In this document: positions 37,741 to 50,978 of the stretch, in pieces
Layout: each line of letters starts with the position of its first letter
Numbering within the stretch: position 1 is the first letter of the stretch
Assembly: GCA_920105805.1 (NCBI GenBank)
Contig: CAKKTI010000003.1
Coordinates: forward strand, 62,001-126,000
Direction of reading: 5' to 3'
Origin: Condylostoma magnum
Taxonomy: Eukaryota; Ciliophora; Heterotrichea; Heterotrichida; Condylostomatidae
DNA: 64,000 nt
Made by a program: the position numbers and the translations under genes
The notes under the pieces: generated by a model
Seen by the model: the letters and a program-made list of their open reading frames with translations, nothing else
What the model was told of the DNA's origin: nothing
The model's database searches: none

Positions 37741-40407
37741 CTAATTAAGCTTTACAAAGTCCCTTTTTAGTTGATTTGGAAGGTTGTGGAAGTAATCTTG
37801 CATTTTGTTAATATTTGCAGTACTTTGCTGTTCAACCTTGGCAATATTCTGGTTTAGGGTTTACATGTTATTATGTAAAGTCTTGAATAAGTTGCTGTTT
37901 CTTCCTTATTCTATCATGCATATAACTTTATCAATGCATTTTGCTGCTTCTAATTAGCAAATTATGTCTTACTCTGATTATTTAATAGTCTTTTTAGTGT
38001 CTTGTATTTCTATAACGTTTTGTTCTATTCTGCTCCCATGTTTAGTTTATAAGGACAGTATTTGTTCCATTTCATCTTAGAACTTTTGCTGCTTTTCTTT
38101 AAGTTGTTTTAAGCCCTATTTGTTTTATTATATTTAAGCATCTTATACTTATTATTAAGCATTTTATACAGTTTATCATTTCTCCAGTTAATTTTATAAT
38201 TTCTGTTGATTTTAGTTCAGGTCATAAAGTTAAGTTTCACTTATTTAAGTTTCTTATGACCCATCTGATTATTTTGCTGATCTTGAATCTAATTGGTCGT
38301 AAATTGATTTAAAGTTTTTATCAATTTGATATTCTGAGATTCTGTCTTCTAGTTATTTCAGTTAAAGTTGATTTTAATATAATAGATTCTTAATTTCTTA
38401 TATTTCTTAAGATTCTCCATTTTCATGTGGTTTTAGTAGATCTTATAGTTCCTTTATTTACTTTTCTAATTTAGCTTATTCCTCTTAACTTAATTCTTTA
38501 TTTTGCTATATTTATTACTGTAATTCGAGTAACTACTAGGATAGTTGACTTTGGTTTTACAGATTATCTTCTAAGGCTTATAATCTGCTTTTTAATAATT
38601 AATTCTACTCTTGATTTAGTTATATTTATTGCTATGCAACTTATTATTATTAGGATTGCTAAGCATAACAATTTTCTAGGCTTTTGATTCTGTTTTCATT
38701 ATTTTAAAATCTTTCATCCATTTCTCTTGTATTTTCCAGACTATTTAATCTCTCCTCTACTCCTAAGATTACATTTTATATGCCTTAAAGATCAAAAGGA
38801 TTTTAGACATTTAAGATACTGTTTCTTCTTGCACTCATTGCTTCAAGTTTATCTTTGACTATTTTATTAATTTCATCTTAATTACTAGTTTACTGTTGTA
38901 ATTATTTATAGGTTTGGTTACTATTATTTTAAACATCATTTATTTATTTTTACAATTGATCCATTAGTTAATTTGTGCTATTATTTGATTTAATTTACTA
39001 TAAAGCTTTATTAATTTCTGTAATTTAATCCTTTTGTTTTTTCAGTTCCTCATTTAACTTCTGTGCATTTTACTATAATCTTTCAATATCTAATCTATTT
39101 TATTACACTTACAGTCTTACTTCTGAATCATTGCTTTAATTCCTTTATGTTTCTAAAGCATAAATTTTGCTTTTAATATCTGTATCATCATACTATTAGT
39201 TCATAATTTGCTTTTACAAGCTTTCAATTCACTATAAAGTCTTTTTCTCTGCATTGTTAATTTATTATTTGACTTTCTTCATTGCTGAATCATTAAGCAA
39301 TTGTTCTATTTTTTCTGAATTGCTTTTTTACAGCTTTTATAATGTTTCTAACTTATACTTAATCTATGGATCATCCTTCTAAGAATATTGTTTTAATTAT
39401 TATATCAGCTATTAAGCTTACTTTCCAGCCTTATCTAGTATCTTACTTTCTAAGCTTTAAAAGTAACTATTCACTCCACTTTCAAAATTAACAAAAGTTG
39501 TATTAAGTATTCCTATTTGATTATAAAGTTAAGCCATGTCCCTTTCTCTAATCTAGCTTTCATAGGCTATTTTATCAATTAGTCCAGATATCCTTTCTTA
39601 TATTTTGCTATCATACTAATTCACCTATTAAGACAAGAAGTTTAATCTTGTATCATGTTCTTGTAGTCTGTAACAAGTCTCACTGTGCTTATCCTGAAAT
39701 CATTTATTAAGACTTGTGATTCCTTCCTACTGCAATTGAACATGATATGCATCTATAGGCTTAGGGGCTTCTTGAATTGACTTAGGAGACTGTATTTACA
39801 GTAAGCTTACTTAGCTCTATGTTTACTAAATATCTCCTTGTATTTTGTTTACTAGCTACTAATAAGAAGCCTTTAACTTCCTTTCACTCCGACTAATTCT
39901 ATCATAGATATCAGTGATTTAGTTATTTAAGCTTTTAAAGATACTAACAGATTGACTAGTATCCATACTTCCTTAGTTCACATCAGATAGCTGCTTAATA
40001 ATCATATCCATGCTACGTTTATTCAAATTCTACTATACTTCATTTTTGTGTACTCTTTATTCCAAATCTTATAGCCTCATACTAGAAACCTGCTGTAACT
40101 CCATACTGCTATTGCCACTTCTCTCCTATACAAGTTACTTAAGTATTTACTGCATTTTGTATACTTAATTCTCTAGTCCTTGAATTTAACCATTCTCACT
40201 GCTTGATCTCACTTCTGGTATTAAATCAGTTGATCTATATCGCTATGGGAGCTTCCGATTGAAAGTAGTCGGTAATTCAGGCAGCTCATTATATCCTATT
40301 TAAGGCTTAACACCCTTTCGAGGCTAGCGCCCTAGTACCTCCCATATATTATCATCATCATTTGGCCTTTACCTGCCCACTGAGGTGCTTAGATTTTTCC
40401 TTTCCAT
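37741..40407 (-). CDS. Gln-rich coiled-coil protein with DDDNIWEVLGR motif (paralogue B)
   Basis: 888 residues starting MERKNLSTSVGR, then DDDNIWEVLGRQPRKGVK, a Pro/Arg linker and coiled coil to the end. It shares with gene A the DDDN[IV]WEV[LF]GR box, NKRSMDMIIKQL and QLQQEGITSLNKWF. It ends FVKLN TAG (37743-37741). I do not know the family; a cytoskeletal fibre component is the most likely class. Neither strand shows any other conserved reading across this gene, and the phase holds for the whole 2.67 kb. Confidence 0.75.
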
Positions 40408-40455
40408 ATAAATATGATACACTCAAATGGAGTAAACTTAAACTATATAAAACAA

Positions 40456-41928
40456 CTAAAAGTAGAAAGTTTGATTTACACTTAGAGGGAGATTTACTGC
40501 TCTTCTGTCAAATTCTTTTATTTAAGGCCGGAAAGTACATTGTTATAGTTCTTGTTGTAGCTTAACTGTTCGTTTTTACTCTAGTTTCTGCTTTGAGGCC
40601 TTTTACTGTTCTATGGCTCTGTCGTATAACTAGAATTTCTTTGTACTTGCTGAGCGGTGTCTTTACATAATTTCCTTCCTTGTATTTTATTTCCTATTAT
40701 ACAACAAATGGGCCTTTTCTCCTTATGACAACACTTTTATTAGATTATCCATAGATAATGAAAACTCTTCAAAATCTAAGGTTTCTCCTAAGTCCTCTAG
40801 TTCTTATAACAAGGGATTTAGTATCTACAAGGTCTTTTATGAAATTTTAGAGTAATTGACTCTAGCTGAGCTTATCTTCCCATTTCCATTCGGTCCAAGC
40901 TTATTAAACAGGTCTAAATACTTCTAATTTTTCATATTATCGTATATTTTATTGGAATTTTCTGTAGTTTTAACTTACTGTACCTGCCTTAAATTGCTTT
41001 TACTTCTCTGTTGATCTCTTTAGCTGTATAATAAGTCCCAAACAGCAACACTTCTGTCTTAGTTCCTGGGACCTCTTCCTGTTTTAGGACGGAACATGTT
41101 TTGCTCACTTTACTTGCTCATTTCTTCATACCTGCTTGACTTTCTGGTAGCTTGTACTGAGCCTTGGTAGGACTGTTGGCTTATTAATTACGGTTGAAAT
41201 GTGAAATGGGAAGAATGACCTAATTAAACTTACTAGATTTCTATTTCTTTTTGTTGTTTTTCACGTCTTTCTAAAGCATCTTCGTATAATTGGTTAAATC
41301 TATCAGTGCTTTGCTGACTTTCCATAGTGGTATTGATCGTGGGTTGAAATGTACATTCCTGATCATATTTAGAGTTTTATTCCATTTCCTGTAGTTTTAT
41401 ACTGTTTAATATTTTCCTGCTTTGTTAGTTATACTTGAATTATTAGCGCTATGCAATTATTTTACTAGTTGGATTGATCCGAGGCCTAAATGTTAAGTTT
41501 TCCTAGTCATTTTTAGCTTATCTTGCTATTTCACACATTCTTTCCTTAAGTACCTTTTACTTAATTCCCTTTTGATACAATTTGTTGCCCAGTTAACAGT
41601 TTTGGGCTTTCCTTCGGTTTTGCTGTTTACTTAAAACACTTTAAAACTCATCTTTCTGCTTTTTAACAGCCTGATTATACAGTCTTTGATGAACACTATT
41701 TGGGACATCATGAGAAGCATCTAGCTCTAGAAGCTTTTCATCTACTAGCTCTTCTATGTTCTGTATGATTTATCAAACTAGTAGTCGTTGTGTTTTTTTA
41801 TCTAATTAATGCTTTTTGCAAAAATCAATCGCTAGTAACTCAGGTTCATCGTTTTCATGAACTTCTATTATATCTTAATCGTCGTTTTCTAGCTCTACTG
41901 TGATTACAAGGATTATTGAATTATTCAT
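40456..41928 (-). CDS. EF-hand-like protein with FxPxI / RLYxxA repeats
   Basis: 490 residues. It alternates [RL]LY-x-[DN]A-x-R/K stretches (HQRLYNQAVKKQ, NQLYEDALERREKQQ, FQLYDRAIEQQ) with F[RQ]P[RQT]I boxes (LTFRPRIN, CTFQPTIN, FTFQPQL, CTFRPQI), a layout seen in several axonemal and cytoskeletal proteins of protists. A degenerate EF-hand pair lies in between (YLDLFNKLGPNGNGKIS to LDFEEFSLSM). The N-terminus is acidic. The stop is TAG 40458-40456 and the coiled-coil gene B starts 48 bp later, so A, B and this gene form a same-strand cluster that may serve one structure. Confidence 0.7.
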
Positions 41929-42666
41929 TTTATATTTAAAATAAAAAGCGGTAATATTCACTTAATTTAAGAATAAGGTTTGTATAGGGCAATTTATTGT
42001 ATAGAGTTAAAGGGGAAGTATGATTGTAGTATGCAAGATTTTGATGTTGTGTGCTAAAATATTATTAAAAGATGCAAGAAATTAGACTATTAAAAGTACT
42101 CATTTTAGCTTTACATGTTATTACACTTAATTATTATTCAAATATAAAAGGTATTTTTGATAAGTAAAATTTAGATTGAATACTTTAATGAAACAATGCT
42201 CTTATATTTAAAAATAATAGAAATATGGTACAAAGTACTTCTTTATACTTGTAACTTAAATAAACAATCTATTTGCTTCTTAATTTTTCTACTCAGTATA
42301 AATTGCATTATTATACCTAATTTTATACATAATTAACTCTGTGTTTGACATAATTTGTACAAAGCTACTTCCCTAAATTTCTTCTTATGGCTAGAATATA
42401 CTATTAAATTATAATTTACATCGTTTACCTGAAATAATGACGTATTACATAATATTTTCATTAGAGTGTTAATACATTAATAAATAATACCTATTTTCGA
42501 AAAGTTCAGTAATCTATCATTTCTCTTAACTCAACAATACCACGAAAATGCATTAAAGCTATATAAATGTGCACAAAATAATTCACCAAAGCTTTAAAAT
42601 AAGCCATCTATCCAAATTATCATTTAATTAAAACCAAAATAATTCTCGAAATATTGGTATAAAAAA
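41929..42666. other. AT-rich divergent intergenic region
   Basis: About 740 bp between divergent starts (EF-hand-like gene, minus; branching enzyme, plus). It is strongly AT-rich; I see no RNA gene, repeat or conserved reading. It must contain both promoters, which makes it unusually long next to the 6-50 bp gaps elsewhere. Confidence 0.5.
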
Positions 42667-44877
42667 ATGGGGCTTATGAAAATTGTAATCGATGATCCTT
42701 CCCTTGAAGGGTTTGATGACGCAATTCGTCAGAGATATCAACGTTTTGTTGATGCAAAGGCCAAATTTGAGGAAGTAGAGGGTTCTGTGTAATCATTTGC
42801 CAGAGGGTTCACTACTTTTGGGATGCATTTGACTGCAACAGGATTAATTTACAAAGAATGGGCTCCTAGTGCTGTTGGGTTATCTTTCTTTGGAGATTTC
42901 AATAACTGGAATCGGGATTAATACTGGGGGTAAAAGGACGAATATGGATGCTGAACTGTCTTTATTCCATCCTCCGATCGGCTTCCCCGTCACGGTGAAA
43001 AGGTAAAAGCCCAAGTAGTTTTTGAAAGCGGAGAGCATAAAGACAAAATACCTGCTTGGGCAATCTACGTGATTTAAAACAAGGAAAACTTCTAGATGGA
43101 ATGTGTGTTTTGGAATCCTCCAGAGCCTTATGAATGGAAACATCCTTAAGTTCCTCCAGCAGTCGGCTTAAAAATATACGAGGCCCACGTGGGAATGAGC
43201 TCTGAGGATGGAAAGGTGAACTCATACAGAGATTTTGCTGATAATGTAATTCCTAAAATAGCCGAGACAGGTTATAATGCGATTCAGCTGATGGCTATAA
43301 TGGAGCACCCGTATTACGGTAGTTTTGGCTACCATGTTACCAGCTTCTATGCTATTTCTAGTCGTTGTGGAACTCCGGAGGATCTGAAGTACTTAATAGA
43401 CACAGCCCACAGCCGAAACATGACTGTGCTGATTGACCTAATCCACAGCCACGCATCCAGCAACACCAACGACGGTATAAGCTACTTTGACGGCTCCGAC
43501 CACCAATACTTCCATGGAGGCAAGCGTGGAATCCACCACTAATGGGACTCTCGCGTCTTTAACTACAGCAGCTGGGAGGTGATTAGATTCCTCCTGTCAA
43601 ACATCACCTGGTACTTGGAGGAGTACCGCTTCGACGGCATCAGGTTTGACGGTATAACCTCAATGCTCTATACTCACCACGGTATAGGATACTGCTTCAG
43701 CGGCGGATACCACGAGTACTTCAACAACACTGACGACGATGCAATTCTGTACCTAATGCTGGCGAACGACTTGGCACATACATTAAACCCAAATGCAATC
43801 ACTATAGCCGAGGAAGTGTCAGGAATGCCTGGACTGTGTCGCCCTATTGAAGAAGGAGGGTTTGGGTTTGACTACAGACTCAATATGTCGGTGCCGGATC
43901 AGTGGATTAAGTTGTTAAAGGAGGTATAGGATGAGAGTTGGAATATTGGGAATATTGTGTATAATCTGATTAATCGACGCTGGAATGAGAAGCATGTGGC
44001 GTATTCTGAGAGTCATGATTAGAGTATTGTGGGGGATAAGACGATAGCTATGTGGTTGTTTGATAGGGAGATTTATTACAATATGAGTAAGGAAAGGCCT
44101 ATTACACCAGTGGTGCACAGAGGAATGTCGCTGCATAAGATGATTAGGTTGATTACTATGGCACTGGGAGGAGAGGCGTATTTGTGCTTTATGGGAAATG
44201 AGTTCGGACATCCTGAGTGGGTAGACTTTCCAAGGGAAGGAAATGGTTTCTCACATCATCTCTGCAGGAGGCAGTGGAGTCTAAGGGATAACCCAGAACT
44301 ACTTTACAATCATTTGTGGCAGTTTGATCAAGCCATGTTGGAATTAGAGGAAAAGTACAGGTGGCTTAATTCCAGGTACTAGTATATCTCACTTCAGCAT
44401 GAGGATGATAAAATTGTTGTATTTGAAAGAGGAACACTCTTATTTGTGTTTAATTTCCACATTAATAAGAGTTTTGAGCACTATAGAGTTGGTACAAAGT
44501 GGCCTCATGAGCATATTATTCTGTTAGATTCTGATGAGGCGAGGTTTTATGGGAATGATAGTTTAAGGCATGGGCATCAAAACGTGTTTCCTATCATGAA
44601 GGAGCACTGGCAGGGGAGGCCTAATTACATACAGCTTTATATACCCAGTAGAACAGCAATTGTGCTTAAAGCCTTGGAGGGAGACGAGGAAAGAGCGCAA
44701 TTCGGGCTTCCTAGTCTTAAACAAATTTCTGATAATTAAAGAGAAGAGGAGGAAAAGTAGAGAAGTAATTAAGAAGAAGAGAAATAAGAGGAAGAAAAGG
44801 TCAAAAATAGTGATGACTACTTTGACTTAAGACTAGTGGATATCAATTCAGAAAGTTAGTAATTAGTTTAAAAATGA
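42667..44877 (+). CDS. GBE1: 1,4-alpha-glucan (glycogen) branching enzyme, GH13
   Basis: 736 residues. The N-terminal CBM48-like domain ([21 protein letters not shown]) precedes the GH13 barrel: [50 protein letters not shown] (nucleophile Asp near 328), [10 protein letters not shown] (acid Glu near 383) and SHDQSIVGDKT (near 450), then the C-terminal beta domain. It makes alpha-1,6 branches in cytosolic glycogen. TGA at 42952-42954 encodes the Trp expected in the family's DEFGxWE box. A Glu/Gln-rich tail rich in TAA/TAG extends past the conserved end; the stop is TGA 44875-44877 or the TAG TAA pair at 44857-44862. Confidence 0.96.
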
Positions 44878-44881
44878 TTTA

Positions 44882-47251
44882 CTAATGAACTACTCCTACT
44901 CCAAAAGCTGTAGAAATGCTGCAAGTAGCAACATTGGTCATCATCTGGACGCTGACAATAAACTTATACTCGCCTGGCTCCACAACTACAGTGTTCTTCC
45001 CTTTTCCAGTACTATATTGGACTCCTTAGCTCTTGCTTAGGTCTAGCACTACTTGTAATCTATTTTCTGAAGTATTATGAGCCCCAAAAATGAACGTATT
45101 GGCTTATTACTACTGAATTCTCAATAATTCCAACCCTTACTTCGTTGCAGCCACTTATCCCTTCTATTATAAAATCAATGCAAATAGGTCTTCAGAATAA
45201 TTAAGGAATGTTTCCCTGGTGATCTGCTCAATATCTAACTTTCTATCACTGTGCATTGTCACTATCAACACTCTTGATTTATGCGAGAACAAGTATTCAT
45301 CGTATCCCCAATGTCTGAGCCATGATTACACCTTTTCCTCCCCTTGCTGCAGTATCATTTGGTATATGAACTCTAGAAATCCTTCTTGAGTCAGTCCATT
45401 TTCAGTGCTTGAGTACTCCTGCATAAACTGCTCGTAGTGTTATTTAGGGATTTGCACCTTAGCCTAGGCCAGTAGAACGGAAAACTCATTATATGACAAG
45501 TCGTATCCTATCTACTAATTAGCCTTTCTGAAGATATCCTGTACCACACTGTAAAACATGGGCGATAAAAAGTCATTTTCTACAAGAGGATGCCTTTGAT
45601 TCAAGTGGGGAGGTCTTTATAAAGCGCAGCCAGTGGTTGAGGGGATAATCCAGTACTCTTTTCCTGCAACCATATCTAATTCAATCTCATTCTGCCTATC
45701 CTACACGAAATCTGTCACTTCTTCTAGTACAAACCTACCGTTTTCCACACTGCATACTATAATCCCTATATCCAAATACGGCCTAGTGCTTTCCACCCCG
45801 GCCAATCTAAGATCATCCTAATGCACTCCTAGAAACAGTCTTGAACTACTCTAGCAGCTAATCTTATAACAATACTTAGAAGCCACAACCGGCTGTCCTT
45901 ATACCTCAATTTTCTCAAACAAACCTTTCAATCTATGCTCCTCCCAATTATTAACTCTGCATACATTGAACGCAGTGAAATGGCTTACAAAATCCTCAAA
46001 AGACATCCAGAAGGTTCCATCATTTTCATCTAGTATTGGGTTTAAAGCTTGTCGCATTGACGGAGTTCAAAGTGAGGAAGTGTCACTCCAGTCTCCGTCC
46101 CACTCAAATGCCCCCCATGGATTTCTCAGATTTAAAAGCCTATTCCCCTCTGCTTCGCACAGTTGAATTACTGTATAGGCGTGTCCGGGCACTAGTCCAC
46201 TGGCCTGGTCGGCTCCACCGGCTTCAGTCCATCGGTCTTCTCCGGGAGTACTCGCTGATATCAAAGCACCTTCCTCATCATAGTGCTTCACTTTGCCCCA
46301 GAGCTCACCTGATTGGATTTACTGCTGCACCTTTTCATGCTCAAAAATAAAAGATTGGGTAGGACACCCAGTGAGGTCCATCATTCCTTCAGAAGCAAAT
46401 CCACCTCTTAAAAGCATATATGATCCATGTATTTTGGCAAACGCCTTTTCCAACAGTAGCACCCAAAGCTCGTTGCCATTTGCTCTGCTGAATATAGGAC
46501 CTTTTTTAGGCTGGCAAGGGAAAAAGTCATCTACTGTGATGATTTACCACTCCCCTCCTTTACAAAACTTGACTCTATACAACCCCTCATCATTCTTTTC
46601 CTTTGTTATGAAAAGATTCTCAACTAGTTGCGGACGCTCAGTTAAAGAAGCCAAAGCACACATAAGCCAGCAATCTCCGAGACTGCCTTACTGTATATCA
46701 TTAGGCTCTATTTTCTCGAATAAAGCAAAGTCCCCATCAAAGAATTCTTTAGGCCGTCTCCAGTGCACTGCTGATCCTATCCTGAAATCGCCGGCTCCAT
46801 TGTATATAGAGGTATCATCCGGGGGAAAGTAGGGGTCAACAAAGTAGCCGTATCTAGGATGCATCTCGTTGTTTTATAAAGTGTAGTAGTTTACTTCACT
46901 ACGATAGTATATGTTAGTATCCTCCATTATCTATTAAAGCTCATCTAACTCGTTCTTAATCATTTACTTTCCATCAGATTCGTTAGGAGGGAGTAGGGCC
47001 ATACGGAATCCCATCTTAAGTGACCAAGAAGTATCAAGGATTATCTCAGCCAATTAAGCTTGGTTTTCAGGGAAGACAGTAACGGTATTTACTAAGCCAT
47101 CCTACGACTCCATTATCCTACAACCAGTGCTTCCGGTTATATCCAGAGTAATTTATAAGGTATCAGAAGTAGTGTTTTATACTATGAGCACTTAACGATC
47201 AGAGGTTTGATCTCTTTGCAGCCAAATTCCTGGACTGATTTCCTATGCCAT
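44882..47251 (-). CDS. Calpain-family cysteine protease
   Basis: 789 residues. The protease core has the catalytic Cys in [20 protein letters not shown] (about 194), His in LVPGHAYTV (about 357) and Asn in [10 protein letters not shown] (about 379). A calpain beta-sandwich-like region follows, then an EF-hand-like helical region ([17 protein letters not shown]) and a final beta domain ending [13 protein letters not shown]. An extra domain precedes the protease (first about 130 residues). Calpains cut regulatory proteins when calcium rises, which fits the calcium genes nearby. The Trp after DTSSL is TGA. It ends TAG TAA (44884-44879), 4 bp from the branching enzyme stop. Confidence 0.93.
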
Positions 47252-47300
47252 TTATTTATATTAATTGTTTTCAAAATTACAAGTTAATAAAGCTAACATA

Positions 47301-49493
47301 TTACATCCTTTTAAGCCCAAATCCAATGCATTCCAGTCTTCCAGAATCGAAGTGTTTGCTTTTAGAATAACGACTCAAACTTCTTGCCTTGTATAAATTT
47401 GACATCATTTTTCTGTTGTTTTTGATAATCATGTGTTAGTTCTTGAGGCCAATTTCAGAGGAACTATTAGTTCTTCTTTTATGCTCTATGTGCTTGGCTA
47501 TGGTGTTTTCTAAGTAATTAAAAGCCTTGTCACTGAAGTCAATCGGGGGAAATCTATCAATTGGTGTTCTATCCAACTACTAATAGTCCATCCTATCAGT
47601 ATAATAATCCTATTGGCTGAATTCCTTGGACTTACATCTTTTACTACTGCATTTCTTATTCCTTATCTAAGTTCTAGGGCGAGCTTGGTATATAACAGTT
47701 CTAGGATTCTTTTCACAATAACGTTCATTTTCAAGCTTATTTGCAACGTTTTTTAATACTGCAGTTTCTTAGTCGTCTGATGGGTTGCTATCAGAGCCAG
47801 AATCAGAGTCATCAAATGCTAAATTTTCACTGAAATCGATGCTGTGTAAGTTACTAGAGATCTGTTATTGTAAGGTTTGCATAAAAGCACTGAAATTCTG
47901 CCGCCTTCTTCTTGCCTTTATAGGAGATAAATAGGCACCGTTATCAGATTTCCCATGGAAATTATTCAGCTTTATATCAAATTGACCGATCATTGTGCTT
48001 CTTTGGCTTCACTTTCTACTTATATTTTAGAAAAAGGGCTTTTAAAGATAGCACATGTCCAATATGGATTATAGGAAATTCTGGGCTAGTTATTAATACG
48101 ATTCATCATCAAACCTCACAATTTCATTATTAGAGTTTCTATAGCCATAAAATGAAGTTTCTAGAGTAAAGCTTCGTTTAATCTAAAAATCTTATCAGAC
48201 AACAACTCTTCCAGTCCCCTGCTTACTTTTCTGTACTTTAAAGCATGAGCTCCTCAAACTAAAAACTGGTCCTAGATTATCTAGTAGTTTCGGTAAAATA
48301 ATGACTTCTTTGTCAACGTACCTCTTACTAGTGCAACCGTATATGAAAGAGGCTAATTTTTTACTGTGTCCATGAAAATCACAGAAAATAGAGATTGTAT
48401 GCTTCTTTTTCCATACACTCAACTTACGCTTGAGGGCATATATAGTGGGATGTTGAGATTATGATGTATCCTTTCATCGGCGGTTTAAGTCAACCCCAGC
48501 TAACCCAGTTCTATAGTTTCCGCATATGACACCATCTGGATTTAACATAGGAATTATTTTAAAAATATACAAGCCTAGCAAAGACCGCTGTAGATTCGAC
48601 TTCTTTAACAGTAATTTGATTATTTTTTCTATAACAAATTGACCAGGAGTTTCCCCTGGATGAATTCTGGCACTCAGCACTATGATTTAACGTTGGCTTT
48701 TAGCAATTCCAAAGTTCTCATTTCCTGTTATTGTTATTATCTAAGCTGTTTGCCCTCCTATGGTTTAGCATAATTTGGTTTGCTGATAATAATAGTCTTG
48801 TTGCTTTAATGCTTTAAATTTGATTTGTTTCAGAAAAGTTTGTAATTGAGTATAAGTGTAAGGCTTTGCAAAGGAAAAATATACTTTGTCATTTTGTTCG
48901 AATTTAAAGTCAAATCGCATTGTAAAATATTGTCTAGTACTTCCTCTACTGTTCGGGAAGTAGTTTATTTTTCCTTTTACATATCTTCATTGAGCATCTT
49001 GGGCATAAAACACTGGTTTCATTCCAACTTCAACTAATGATCTGCTTTTAGTGAAATTACATATGTTAAATCTGTACTTCTAATCAAGCTGGAATCCTTG
49101 TACTGAAAAATAAAACCATTGACAGTGCCCTGAGGTGTTAGTATCGGCACTCATGTATAAATCATATTCAAAATCGTTAATTTTATAAGCTCTGTATAAA
49201 TTTCCACTTTCAAATTAACTATCAAACCACAAATCTGACTCTTATCTGAAGGCTTTATTATCATCGTTAATGGTATTGGTGATTAACTTTTTTATATTAT
49301 CTTTCATTTATTCTAAATCATTAGGCTGATAGGTCTCATATACTAAATTATCATAGTCCTCAAAACGTATATCTGTTTTATATCGGATTTCAGTATTGTG
49401 ATACTTGTTACAGACCTACGATCAATCTGGGAAGACTGCATCTTAGTACTTTCCCCTCTCTACAAGTGGTAAAGGAAGTTAAGGAGACTGCAT
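47301..49493 (-). CDS. Cytosolic (M14B, AGBL/Nna1-type) metallocarboxypeptidase
   Basis: About 730 residues. The N-terminal beta domain (LYRAYKINDFEYDLYMSADT, HCQWFYFSV) is typical of cytosolic carboxypeptidases. Zn ligands are seen in ARIHPGETPGQF (HxxE, about residue 278) and FCDFHGHSKK; NPDGVICGNYRTGLAGVDLN gives the substrate-binding Arg, and ETSFYG carries the catalytic Glu region. These enzymes trim polyglutamate side chains or C-terminal residues from tubulin, important for cilia. The stop is TAA 47303-47301 (or TAA 47279-47277). The C-terminal 200 residues are basic and Ser-rich. Confidence 0.92.
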
Positions 49494-49529
49494 TTTTAAA
49501 CAAGTTTTAATTTGATTATAATGAATTTA

Positions 49530-50903
49530 TTAGAATTAGCTAAACTGGCTTACTAGTCTACTTACTAGATTCCTGGAGGTGATAATACAATTGGGTATTC
49601 CGCTTAAATACAGACTACTTCCCGATACTGAAAGTCAACTAGGAGCCTTGGTTTCAATTTCCTGTACTTTCTTATGATGTCCTACTTCATAAAAGGGCAG
49701 GCCTTGCTCCCAGTAGTAATGAGACTCTTCTGTTGGCTTAAACTCTATTCCTATGTGTTCTTTTAACTCTTTCAGCAAATTATCCCTTTATCCCTCCATT
49801 TCGTCCTTTCTGAAATTCGTCATAACAGAAATTTGTCCCTTAGATGTTTCAAAAGCAGCGGAATCGTATAGAACGCCTTTAATTAGCTTTTACTCCTTTG
49901 AAGGGACTAGGTAGCCTGGCCCTACCAAATCTAACTCCTCTTCAAACCCAAAGTTATAGCATCCAAGATCATTATGCTTTATACTCTTTAAAGTCTCCGC
50001 TATTTTGAGCTCATTATCGATCATTTTTACAGATTCGAAGCTAGGAGTGGTAAGAATGCAATGGTCTACTCTTTCACTGGTATTATCGTCAAATAAGATA
50101 TCTACCTTACCGTCATTGTAGTCTAACTAGCTGACTCTTTTGTCTACTAATTAAAACTGTTTGTTTTATTGCATGTGTTAAGTTCAATCCTTGCAGAATC
50201 CTTATAAACCTTTTTTGAAATTAACAGCGTTGGATTTCTATTGAATTCCAGTTTAAAACAACTTTTTGCCTATTTTTGTCTTTGGTATAAATGGACTTGG
50301 TTTTCCTTATCCCAGAAATTTTTAATCAAACATGACTTTAAAAGGCATGCATCATCTAGCTGAAAGTTAGTCTACAGGAGCACAATAAACCCCCTATACA
50401 AATGCGTCGATATACTAATCTATGATATAATCACAGTCTTATTTATTCCAAAACTTCGATGCAATTGGTACAAAGTCTCTTACTGAAATATCATCTACCT
50501 ATGGAACCTCACTTGCACGTTTGAACATATTCGCAAGTAAGGTACGGCGGTGTACTGGATGGGATAGTATTAACTTTGATCTACTGAAGGGAGGATCTGG
50601 TAGTAAGCTGATCACTTGTCCCTCTCGCATTAGACTTAGCTGAGTAGATTTAGTGTTGCTGAAGACTACTTGGTCTTGGTACTCCATCTCAGCCACTATG
50701 TCAAAAACCACGGAAGTTCTGTCAGACATTCGTAGGGATCTAGGGCCAAGTTCAAATTAAAACTTTCCTTGATTTTGTGTTTTAATTACACCTCCTATGC
50801 CTGGACCAATTAGATGAACGTTGGTATTTTTAAGGCTTTTTAAGAGGTAATGGGCCATGCTTAGGCCTGAGACTCCTGTACCAACTACAGCTATATTTTT
50901 CAT
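49530..50903 (-). CDS. PPOX: Protoporphyrinogen IX oxidase (PPOX)
   Basis: 457 residues. The FAD dinucleotide motif VVGTGVSGLSMA lies at residues 6-17, then FELGPRSLRMSDRTSVV, the hallmark of PPOX, and FVQGVYCAPVDQLSAR, matching the family GVYAGDPxxLS block; a C-terminal SGIPNCI box fits the second FAD contact. It oxidises protoporphyrinogen to protoporphyrin in haem synthesis, usually at the mitochondrial inner membrane. No TGA occurs in phase before the next start codon, so it must end at TAA (49538, 49532 or 49529); the TAA TAA pair at 49532-49527 is the most likely. Confidence 0.9.
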
Positions 50904-50978
50904 ATTAATTAGAGTATAAAATTATCCTATATAGTAATTTCTTCGTACTAAATATACACTTTTTTATATTTATTCAAA

